From contig JAFCMP010000539.1 of NCBI GenBank assembly GCA_017506865.1, positions 248,001 to 312,000 of the forward strand: DNA of 64,000 nucleotides, in the 5' to 3' direction. The notes beneath the pieces are model-generated. The model saw only the letters and a list, made by a program, of their open reading frames with translations, made no database searches and was not told the origin of the DNA. This document shows, in pieces, positions 44,901-56,900 of the stretch. The first letter of the stretch is position 1. Each line of letters starts with the position of its first letter. This DNA is from Tribonema minus (taxonomy: Eukaryota; Sar; Xanthophyceae; Tribonematales; Tribonemataceae). Both the position numbers and the translations under genes were made by a program.

Positions 44901-47900
44901 CACGCGACATTGAAGTGCAACATTGAAGTGCTGTACCTACACACATACATGGCGGTGTTTCACAGCTCCAACCATGGACTGCATGCAGTTCAGTATACTG
45001 CCACTGCATGCAGGTCAGTGTGTCTGCATGCAGTTCAGTGTACTGCCACCGAGAGGCTCTACATGATCACTCTCAAGCACCTGCAAGCAAAGCCCACTTA
45101 GTGTAGCACGACCGACAACAGCTATGCCCGCAGCGTTGCGGTGGCTCTGACTTGCGGCACTGCACATAGACTCGGACTCACAACTCTGAGGAATAAACAT
45201 CAGAGTAAGACTACTTTGGGAGCGGTAGAAGGGCAACTTCAGAAGGTCATGCAAGTTCCAAACACTCACGTGCGGGTGGCGCCACCTTGTACCATCCGGA
45301 AACTGCACAATCAGCAATGGGGGCGGCAGTGAACAGCGGTCTTGAGGGTCAGGACACAAGGGCCTACAATGCAAGACGGGTAGACGCAGTGGTGACTGCC
45401 ATCTATCATTCAAAGTGAAGTGTCAGTGCTGCGCCGCTTCCACAAGCCGGAAGCTCTGCAGTCGTTAAGCTTGCGCGTCGTAATGCGCTGTGGTTGCACT
45501 GCAGTGCTGTTCGCTAGGACCCTGAGGCTCTGTGGGCCTGAGAGCATACATGTCCAGGGCAGATACAGACTCTGACTCTGACTCTCAAATGCTGTGCCCT
45601 TGAGTGAATCGCATGGGACTGACGCTGGCACAGGCACTGCTGAAGTTCCGCACTAGGCTGCGCAAGACTCAAACAGGTACCGAGATGCAGCATCTCAACG
45701 GCACCTCGGGGCACGCGAAAGGACCATGTGCACTTTTTGCAACGAGCCTCGGGGACAGTGGACTAGTGGACCGTTAGCCCCAACCTTACCCCCTAACGCT
45801 ACATTATTGCTTGCCGGTGACCAGCAAATACCAGTAAGCATGCAGACGTAGCAGAGCACAGAGCTGGCAGGCTTAGAGAGAGCGATTGATGGGGGCAATC
45901 ACCGCAGTAGCGTTCTGCTAATTTAGCAATTGATTTATTTTAAAAAAAGAGAAACTGTACATTCTAAAAACAGAACAAGTGCACAGAAAACAATTTCACG
46001 AAATGACGTCCGCCTGCAGAATGCAAGAGATGTGCATCCTGATTGACGCAGTAACCCTCACCCCAACCGTAACCTGTTGTGATGTAGGCGCCCTCTGTGC
46101 TCTGCGCTTCGCCTGCGATATGCAAGCGATATGCATTCTGATTGACCTAACCCTAACCCTAACCTGTTGCGGTGTACGCGCCCTCAGTGCTCTGCGCGCG
46201 GCACGTCAGCTCCATGAGCTGATCAATGGGCACATCGGTCGTTGCGTCGAATTCCGTCTCGTCGGGGGCAATGACGGAACCATCCTGGTCAGCGATGATG
46301 CAGACGCGACACAATTGCAATGAGGCGGAGGCTTGCCTGCCAGCGAGGACCAATTTGAGGATTGCCGTCAACCATGGTGTATTTGTTGCACATCTTCAAG
46401 GTATGCACGTCAAAGTATAACCTGCAAAGTACTGCTGAAGTAAGTGTGTGATTATACTACATAGAGGCATCATTGTATCATGAGTTTGTAATGTTGTGTG
46501 TTCCTGTAGGTTCAGTTCTTGCACTGTTGTCACCGAGCTATCTTGGCAAGCGGATACAGAGAAACATGTTGGAGTGTAGTCACCATCTGTGATGTAAAAA
46601 TGTACCAGCGGAGACATGGCATTCACAGCAGTCAATGGGACACCAGACTAACCCTAACCGTAACCCTAAGACGCGCTTGCAGCGCTGTCACCGTGCTCTC
46701 AACTGGGATCAGCGGATGCTTGATGATACAGATGACAAGCAGGTCACTCGCGCCACTGCAACCGTGACCTGCCCCGCCACTGTGGCCACACACAAACAGC
46801 AGTACCTTCCATCACAGGCATGCAAGCGCTGTGGCCACTTTTCCCTGCTGTCACATCTGCTTGACCCGGAAACAGCATACTTCGAAGTATGACTTCTTGG
46901 CAGATCCAGCACTATACATACTCTTACTTCTGGAGCTCGAATTCAGAAGCAATGATGATGCAGTTAGAAGCAATAACACTGGCCACGTTTCCCGGCTGTC
47001 ACTTCTGCTCAACCCAACAGCTGCGTCACAATTTGCGGAAAATCAGCGATCACAATTCTGCATCAATAATAATGGAAGCATTAATGCTGATAGTTGAAGC
47101 ACTAATGCCGATAGTTGAAGTATAATGCAGGCTGGTGACTCACCGCTGCAACAGCCACCTGCCCGGGGACCGTGGTCGTGCACCAGACCGTAGTGCCATC
47201 AATCACGTGTACAGACACTGTGCCGGCAGCCACTGCGCTGGCTTTGTCAGCGCCGCCCGCTGGCGTGACTGAAACAGCAGGCAGAAAGTGGCATGCAATC
47301 GCAAGGGAAAAAATATGAGTCGCTGCTGAGCATGTTGCCAGTGCGTTGGGCAGGATTGTGATGAGCATAATTTAAATGCTCTTGGCGGTGATGCTGCACG
47401 CAAGTGGCACCCGTTGTACACAATCTACAGCTGCAACAGCACCATGCTATCAGCCGAAAACTTTGCGTTGCTGTTGTCCGCACTTGCCTCTGGCACCGCT
47501 GAGACGCACAGGACAGAGGGTATGAGCTTGCAGGTGTCGCAAAGGTGCTGCCACAGTTCTTGCGCTTATGTATTTAGAACACCATTCTAGCAAACAAGCT
47601 CGGCTGCGACAAAGTGTCGTGAATTCGAGTGCACGCCCACTCAGAGCATCTGTTACACACATGTGTGGCCATTCTGCTGCTGATCTCTGTGGTGAAGTTG
47701 TGTGCAATGCGCCGTAGCGTTGGCTGCTGCAGTAGTCGCAAACTGCTGACACACTAGTAATGCAGTGCTCAGCACTTGCTGCTGAGCACTGATGTGACTC
47801 TTGACGTTCAACCAACAATTGTTTTGTCCACTGCATATCTGTAGAACAGACCACCATGTTCCGCACCACAGTTCCGGCAGCGCTTGATGATGACAGTTGC

Positions 47901-50900
47901 CATTTAAGCTTGATTTAGTTCAGTGGGTGGCACAAATGCACAACAAACATAGCTATAGGGCACAATTGAAATTGTCCACCAGGTGTACATAGTACAGGGT
48001 GAGTACAGAGAGCAGTACGTACCTGAAGGGGGTGCGACGGTGTACCATCCGGTAACTGTCACAGAGACAAACAGGCAGGGCACATTTGAAGTGTTGGCAA
48101 CATGATGGTAGTGTAAATTAGATAAAGCTGAGCCACGGTGTGTCAGCACCACGATGCAGTATCTCTCAGAGTATGCATATATAAAAGTAAAATACGCCCC
48201 GCACTGCGCTTTCCTGGATGACCTCAACGTGCTGCAAGCTGCCTACTTCGACGATGCAGCGGCCGCTGGGGTGGCAGAGGTGATCCGCCGGCTGGCGGCA
48301 GGGGGCCTACACGTTCGACCAGACAAGTCGCTGGCCATCGCCATGCGCGGCACAGTGTTTGATGAAGCGGCCAGAGCACGCCTGCGCGCCCTTGACATAC
48401 CGTTTGTGGACACCACCATGCCAGAATCCAGTCAGGGCTTTACGTCGGTCGGGGTACCGGTAGGGCACCCAGCCTATGTGCACGCTGCCATGAGCAAGCA
48501 TCTTGTCGACGCAGGGACATGGCGATTGTCGTGGCAGCTAGCTGGAATGGCGCGGCATCACCTACAGGCAGCACAGTTCATTCTACGCAGGTCACTGACG
48601 AAGCGCATGGGCTTCTTAGCTCGGGTCGTTGACACGGCTTTGAGTGAGACATGGTTGCACGCGTTTGACGGGTTCTGTGCATGGACGCTCGAACGCATGC
48701 TGCATCTGCACGGCTGCTCTACCGCGGCAGTCATGAAGTCACACCTGCTGGCCGCCTGCACTGCTGGTGACAATGAGGAAGCCAGCAGTGGCAGCGTGCT
48801 GGTATTGCCGCGCTTGGGCCCGCCAGAACTCACGGACATCGCAGTGCCACTGCGGGCGTCACGGTTGCCGGAGCGACGAGGCGGTCTGGGCATGCCGCTT
48901 TTGGGGCTACTGGCACCAGCCGCATACACGGCCCAGGCATGCACAACACTGAGGCCGGCAATAATTCATGCCACTGTGGCAGCAGGGGCCCTGAGGCTCG
49001 GCACTGACGAACACGGCGCAGTCACCTGGTTCGCGCAGCACTCATGCGCAATACGCGAGGACCAGGGACTGCCGCCAATCATCGAGGCCGTGCGACGCTC
49101 TACGCGAGCGCTGACAGCTGATGGCGGCGAAAAATCACGCACAGCTGTGGCCGAGCAGCTCCCAGCATCGTTGCTACGGTGGGCAGCAGATACGACGGCC
49201 GCAGCGTCGACGCTCCCCACTGCGGTGCAAGCGATCTACGCCGCAACTGCCGTCACGGAGACAGTGACCACTGAGCCAGCCCCACACACCCACGGCATTG
49301 TGCCTGGCGCCGAGGCGGCCGCTGCGGCGGCGACCGTACCTGGCCCTCAAGCCGCTGCCGCGGCTGCCCCTTCCACGTCCGCTAAAACACAAACTAGTGC
49401 GGAAGAAAGCAGCTGCAGCGGCGGGCAGGAGGACGACGACTGGGAGGCCTATGCTGACGAGATCTGCAGAAAGGTAGTGCCCCGCCGCCGGCGCGGTCAC
49501 TTCACGCACGGACTACAAGCCGGCCTTTCAAATGTTCTTCGACGTCAATACGAGGATTGCCTGGTGGAGGACCTAGAGGCTGCCTCGGCTGGTGCCGTGG
49601 GCAAGCCGACGCAGGCTGCACCTATTGGTGACTCGCGCGACACCAGCCGCCGCCGCCAACAGGCTAGCGCACGGGTCCTGGCGCAGCTGCGCAGCCAGCG
49701 TGCGTCCGGGGCAATGGCGTGGATGAGCGTGCCACCCACTGCCAATGACCGCCCGGGTGCGGCGCCCATGTCCAGTATGGCAGCAGCCACGATGATTTTG
49801 ATTGCGATCTTCATAGACGGGTGGGGCATACAGGGCGAGGTGTGCCCATGGCGGTGCAGTGATGTGAGCCCCACCTCCACGCATGCGATCAGCTGCCCCA
49901 GCCAGCACATACGGGGGCACAACGCGACACACACTGCCCAAAAGCGGTGCCTGCAGCGCATCTTGAGACAGCACCATGTCTCTATTGTCCGCAATGAGGA
50001 CGCTAGCGTCTTCAAGGTACCGGGGTATCGGGCGGACACAGTCATTGACCCAGGGTGTTTGCACTTTAGCAGTGCATACCGTAACAAGGGAATAGTGCTA
50101 GACACAAGTGTGCGCGCGCCCACAGCGAGCTCGTACCTGACAGGCAAAACAAATGCCTCGAACACGGACGGCTATGCTGCTGGGGTGGGGGAGGACGCGA
50201 AGGTCAAGCACCACACCGGCACCTTGACGTCATCTTGGGCTTTTGTGCCATTCGTGCAGGAGTCGTACGGACGGCTGGGCAAGCAGACAAGCCTTTTTGT
50301 TAAGGAGTTGGCAATGCACTCAGCACTGTGCTCAGGGGGGGGGAAGGCAGATGTGTTACGCAAGGCCGGGTTAGCTAAGCGTCAGATCCTCATTGAGCTG
50401 AGCATATCGCTGGCGCGGGAGTTGGCGGAGCGCGTCATGGCGTACACACGTGGAGCGCGAATGCTGGGCTGTGTTGCGGCGCCGGTATCCAAGCTCCTAG
50501 GGCACAGCGCAGACTAGGCTGCTGCGTTGACGCAAGCTTTTCGATTGCATAGGCAACCCGGCCTCCCTTGGGCCTTTATAAATACAAGTCCATACGTAAA
50601 ATACGTCACGTTAATGTGCAGGTGGCGTATACCGTGCATGCGCCGGGCGCTGATTGACACCCTTGATACGATGGCCAGAGCTCATGTTGAACAGCATGCG
50701 CTTCTGTTGAGTGCTGTCAGGTGCTCAGCGCAGTCCACGCACACTTGAGTCTACACTGCAGCAACGCGGTCGCTCAAATGATCTCACACTTGAATTGACT
50801 TTGCACGAACATGGCAGGAATATGGCAAAATGCATTTTTTATCAGGCAGGGCATCCTGTCGAGCTTTTGTAAGTGATGTGTAGCAACACCACCTCTGTTG

Positions 50901-53900
50901 CCTCTCAAGTGCTGCCCGGAAATAAATGCGCATGTGCAGCTGCCAAAGCGGTCAACAACTTCAATTCTGTGCTGCACACACACGCACCTGCTGTGCCGAA
51001 GAGGCCCTCCTTGCTCTGAGCGACACAAGTCACACTCTGAGTCGCCGAGAATATGGGTAGCGAGTCTGTGTACTGCTCCGCGGTGGCGCCAAGTTTGTCA
51101 CCCTGAGAAACATCAATTTCGAACATGGTCGTGTCAGCCTGAAATCTTACAATACGATCCGCATATGTAATCGCATTCCTACTTTGGCTCTTTCAGCGTG
51201 AGACTCATGATGAGATACGATTTGCATTTCATGGTCGCGCAAGTTGCTTTGAGGTTTTGCAAAGTAGGCAGGCTTGAGTCAGATGCGGGTCAGATCTTTC
51301 TGACTCCTCAACGTATAAGTTACGTTCAGTGCCATTGGCGGCAATGATCCTGTGCGGGCACCTGCTGCAGAACTAGCTTCTACATCAGGCCTATTTGCAC
51401 AAGGCTACAGCTTTTGAGTTGAATCAACAAGCACAGCAGACAATCACGCAAATGCTCCGGCTTCGACCCCTCCCCCCCCATACCAGCGCAACGGCAATTA
51501 ATATTTCTTTGCTATATTTATACATGAGCCTTGTGTGCTACTCTGCTGCCGTACCCTTAGCATGGTAAAAACTTCTTCATCTGCCAGGCCGTCCTCCGGT
51601 GATAGGCGGCCATTTTCGGGCGCAGCAAACGATGTAGTTGCTCGCTGACGCAGTGCGAGGCTAACCCTAACATTGACCCTGACCATAAACCTGACCCTAT
51701 ACCTAACCCTACCCCTAACCCTACGTGGAACACATACGACTGGCGCTGCCAGTGTACAAGCCGTACTTACCCATTTCCACTGCTGCACGGCAACATGCAC
51801 CACCAACAAAAGTGTCATGTTCATTATCAGCTCACCATCAGCACCGCCGTTCAATGACTACATGCACAAGCACGGGCATCATATTCACTACCAGCTTTAC
51901 ATCAGCACATGTTCATTGGCAGCTCACCGTCAGCACCGCCGTTCCATCGGTCGTGCAGACAATGCGCTATTGAACACCGAGCAGGGGAATCGTTTGCAAG
52001 CCGTACTTACCCATTTTCACTGATGCACGGCAACATGCACCACTAATAAAATTGTCATATTCATTGTCGGCTTACCGTCAGCACCGCCGTTCCATCGGTC
52101 GTGCAGTACACGCTTGTACCGTCCACCACTGCGACGGACACGGTGGCTGCGGCAACGGTCGTTTTCGCGTCGGTTCCACCCACGGGCGTCACTGAGGTGC
52201 GCAAGTTCAAACATGAAGATGGCGCTTTTGAGTTCTTGATCCAGTGCGGCATGCGGAACAGAACAATACATAGGGTTAGGATTAGGGTTAGGGTCCACTG
52301 CTGCAATGGACACGGTGGCTGCGGCAACTGTCGTTTTTGCAGCGGCGCTGCCCGCGGGTGTCACTGAGGTGCGGAAGTTCAAACATGAAGTTGGTGCTTT
52401 TGAGTTCTTGCTCCAGTGTGGCAGGCATGTGAAACAGACAACACTGGGGTCAGGCTTAGCGTTGCAATTAGGGTTAGGCTAGCCCTAAGGAACAGACGTC
52501 ACGCAACTCAACACCACTGTCCATCCTCCTCATTGATGCGCACGTTTTGCAGCAGTTTCTGATTGGCCTGCGCCTGGCACTGTGGCCTGCGCTTACAGCT
52601 ATGTGATGTTCGCGTTCAGTCAGTGCCTGATAGGGGTGTACAAGAGTTCAGAAGCAAGCCGTACCCTCACTGCTGTAGGCTGTGGTTGTGGAAATATAAT
52701 GTATCTGCCCCACCTTACAGCAGCAAGCCTTTATCTGAAGTTGCCGAGATCGGCTGAACGTGTAGCACTGCAAAGCCATGCGTCACAAAAGTCTACTCGT
52801 GGCTGAATGCAGGGCATGATGGTCATGCACTTGTCACACAATGAGACTGATCAGTCAAGTAGGGTGCTGGGCTGCGGGCACAAGTTGAAGTTTGAGCAAT
52901 TGCGGTATGCAGTGGTACGGTTGGTGCCCTCAGCTTCCTCCGTGCATTGCAAGGGTGTTGTGGCACCCAGTGTCCTCACTGCACCTTTGTCTCTTAGGGT
53001 TAGGGTTAGGGTTAGGGTTAGGGTTAGGGTTAGTGTTGTCCCACTGCCCCTAAAAACATGCCAAACCCAGCATTGCCATCATCTGAGAGTATAGGCACGG
53101 TGTGCTCCACTGTGCAACCTAGCAGGATATTCAAGGAATAGGGGACGTTAGGGTTAGGGTCAGTGGTACAAGTCAGGTCACTCACCTACAGGCGCCGCTG
53201 GCGGCGGGGGCTTCTTGAACCACTTGGACACTGCAATCGTACCAAAAAACAAAAAAAGAACAGAACGTTCGCAGCGGTCAGCATCAGTGCTCAGCAAGGT
53301 GGAGCTGCTCATGCACCAATCATCAGACAATGTCAGGCGCGGGGGCTGCAACAACTGCGCAATGTGTAACATGCAACCTGAGCCGAATTCTGCCCCCAAG
53401 CACACTTACGAAGACCGTCCAGCTGGAATCGTGTACCGGCTTCAGTGTTACTGGCCTTTGCTTAGTATTGCCGACGACGTTTACATCAGTACCCACTGGA
53501 CGCTTACAAGTATCAGTGCTGGCTTTTTGCCGTTACGCTCACAAGTGTCAGTGCTGAATAGAAGCATCTCATTTGAAACTTCAAGTGCCACTACAACCAG
53601 CTACTCAGCTGTGCGCGGGCGCACTGTCACAACAAGCTCTGCATGTGCAGGGCAAGCGCCCTGCAGTGGGAAGAAAGAAGATAGACATGCACTGATCTCT
53701 GTGGCGCATGCAGAATGCTCACGCACCAATGGACGCGACCACCTAGGAATTGCGATTGCTGAGTGCTGAACAGATGTGGCCGGCCGTCTTCGAGGTGAAC
53801 TCGAAGTAGTCAACAGGGCTGGTGGGCCTCTTACCCTAACGTTGTAACCCTGGCACTATCCACTAACACTGACCCTAATGCTATCCCTAACCCTACCCCA

Positions 53901-56900
53901 AAACCGCTGCCGCCACAACTGGCAGAGTTTATGCCACTGCGCATCAAAGCCAAGGACAGCCGCAATTGAAGTAGTAGCAGAGGACTGAACATTTATTTGA
54001 AGTTCACCTGCGGCGCTGAACGCTCCCGCGTCGCTCTTGGCAGCGCAGTTGAGCACTGTGGAGGCGGCGATGGGAATGGGGGCGGTGTACTCCACGGCAG
54101 TGGCCGCCAGCACGTTCCCCTGTTGCGGCAAACACGCACGGAAAATTCAATATTGTTGTCAGAGCAGTAGTCGTGACGGAAGATGTCACTCTCACGAAGC
54201 CTGTTGCAGTTCGCACGTGCAGCAGCTGATGCGGCCCGCACATCAGATTGTTGCCCTGTTGCAGCAATAACGTACGGAAGGCGCTCTTATTACGTGGCCG
54301 GGAATACATCTTGAAGTAGTGACTTGAGGTACTAAGTGGTTGAGCGCGAGCATGCAGCATGTCAAAGTGCAAGCACAAAACCTGAACCTAGCTGATATTG
54401 CACTACCTAGCGACGAGAGGCCCACTGTGAGCACTGCTGTAACGCTGCGGCACAGTAGACATTGATGCCGGCCACCATAATCATGCTGAATGTAATCGCT
54501 AATCATAACCCTAACCCTAACTAATACTGCACCGCTGAGCAATGTGACTCACCGTGAGAACTGCTGTAGTGCTGGTGGTGCAGTAGACATTGATGCCAGC
54601 CACCACAGTCATGCTGAGCGTAGCTGCCATTCGTAACCCTAACCCTAATTACTGCTGAAATGCTGAGCAGTGAGAGACTCACCGTGAGCACTGCCGTAGC
54701 GCCAATGGTGCAGTAGACGTTGGTGTCAGCAACCACGTTCATGCTGTATGTAGTTGCTAATCACAGCGTTACAGCTAACTAATGCAGCAAATGAGAGACT
54801 CACCGTGAGCACTGCTGTAGCGCCGGTGGTGCAGTAGACCTTGGTGCCAGCCACCACATTCACAGTAACGGCGAGCGTGCCTGCAGCTGTTGCCTCGGTC
54901 GCGCCACCAAGGGGCGTCACTGCGCAGCGCATGAGCGCAGAATTCATTTCATGAGTGCTGCGCGCCTCTAGTGCATCAGATTGACTCACTGTCGGCCTTC
55001 AGCATGCAGGCATGCCATGTACTGAAAGTTTCTGAGATTAACGACTGCACTTGTAATCATGTTAAATGGGCTTGAAGTGGAAAATAAAGCGGCTACGGGA
55101 CTCACTGCGCGACACTGATGTTGCCGCGGAGGAGAAAAGGCTGTTGTAAACAGATGCTGCTTCACATCAATAGCCACCACAGTCAGCCTGTTGCTAAGCT
55201 GAGCATCAGCACGAAGATTGCTGCCCTGCACGCGCGAGGCAGCGCATTGCGATGGCCTCTGGTTATGGGAACAACCTGAACCGTGACGTCTGACGACCGG
55301 GGCGCGGCAGCAGCTGGGATCTGCCCCCAAAGCAAGAAACAGGGTTGGGCTAACCTAAACCTAAGTCAAACTCCGAACACAGAGTGCACCTGGACTGGCG
55401 CCGCAAGCTGCTTTTGAGATGAGAGTAGATCATCCACGGATCAAATCGTGTTTGCCAGGGCTGCAGGGAAGGACCACTTACGTGCAGGCAGCGCTGGCGG
55501 CACCGGCGGCATGTACCACATGGTCACTGCAACGCCACAAGAAAGCAAACAACAGTGCAGAGACATGGCAAGCAACCTCATGAGTAAGCTGACACGGTTC
55601 GTTGGCATAAAGCGTCGTACATCGTCGAAGAGTCTGCAGCCCCGTGCAAGCCGGATCATCAGCAGACGGTGCGATATCATATATGTCGTGAGATTGTCAC
55701 ATCCTGCAACGAACTATGTGCCACCACACCATGACCTTGCCTGACCCTAACCCTGACCCCAATTCTAATACTAACTTCAATGTCCATCTGCTTGCTCATC
55801 ACACAAACTATCAGTGAGAGCCCATCATTCAAGCGCACCGCAGCGTGCATGAAGCACCATTGTGAAGGCGCAGACGTGGTGCAGATCAGCGGCGGAGCAC
55901 TGCTGCTGTGCTGCACTGCAGCGCGCAGCGCCACGGCGTTTGGCCTCAGCACCAGCATCCGTGACCGCAACGAGGTCAGTGCAGCCTTAGGGTTAGGGTT
56001 AAGGTTAGGGTTAGGGTCAGAGTCAACTCTTTGGGTACCTGCGCTTGCAGTTACTTAGTGGTGAGCGGATCTGTGAGCGGAGAGGGACTGCGTGCAGTAT
56101 GCAAAACGCCAGCTTTGAGGATTTGCTCTTGAGTTTGCCTACTTAGAATTACAGGGATTAACTGTAGGTGAATTTGCTGAGAACTGCGCAGCGCCGGCCG
56201 TGAGGCTTTGCTCTTGGGTTTACCCACCTTTGCTTTTGAAATTGAAAACTTCAACAGTTCAAAAACATGGAGCGTTCACTGGCAGGCAACAAGTCCGCTC
56301 ATGTAGACCGACCGGCCCGCCACAGCGGTCAAACCCTAATCCTAACCTTAACCCTAACCCTAAGCAGCAACACCGCCCGCTCACACGCAAAGATGTTGTA
56401 CTGTACTCGACTAGCTCTTTTTTGTTGCTCATCAATGCGTGCGTGTGGAGTTGGATATGCGCAGTGAGAACTGCTGCAGGTCACGATGGCAGCCCAACAC
56501 TTCTGTCAAGCGTACGTTGCACGCCATGCAGTTCACAGGTCCGCAATAACGTTGCTGGCTATTCAGGTCAAGGCTAGGGCTAGTTTTACACTGACGGCTG
56601 TGCCTCCCCCCTCCCCCCACCCCCCCCGCCCCATCAAAACACCTAGCTTGCTGAATAACAGGACTAACACCCTACTTCGTACATAGCAGCAGTACCCAGG
56701 TTCTGATCTGCAGATCTATTTGATGAACCACAAAGCCAGCATTTGAACCAGTATGATCTAGCCCTGACCTTGTGAGCCGTAGTTGCCAGCCAGGCCCTTG
56801 GCGACGCAGTTGACCAGCATCAGGTTTGGGACTTGGATGGCGGTGGTCACCTTGAGGGTGAGCGCTGTGGCGCTGAGCGTTGGCGCAGGACCCTGTGAAA

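Noticed and set aside
52994..53033. Chromosome end
   Set aside because: The array is only six units long, with gene exons on both sides, so it is interstitial.
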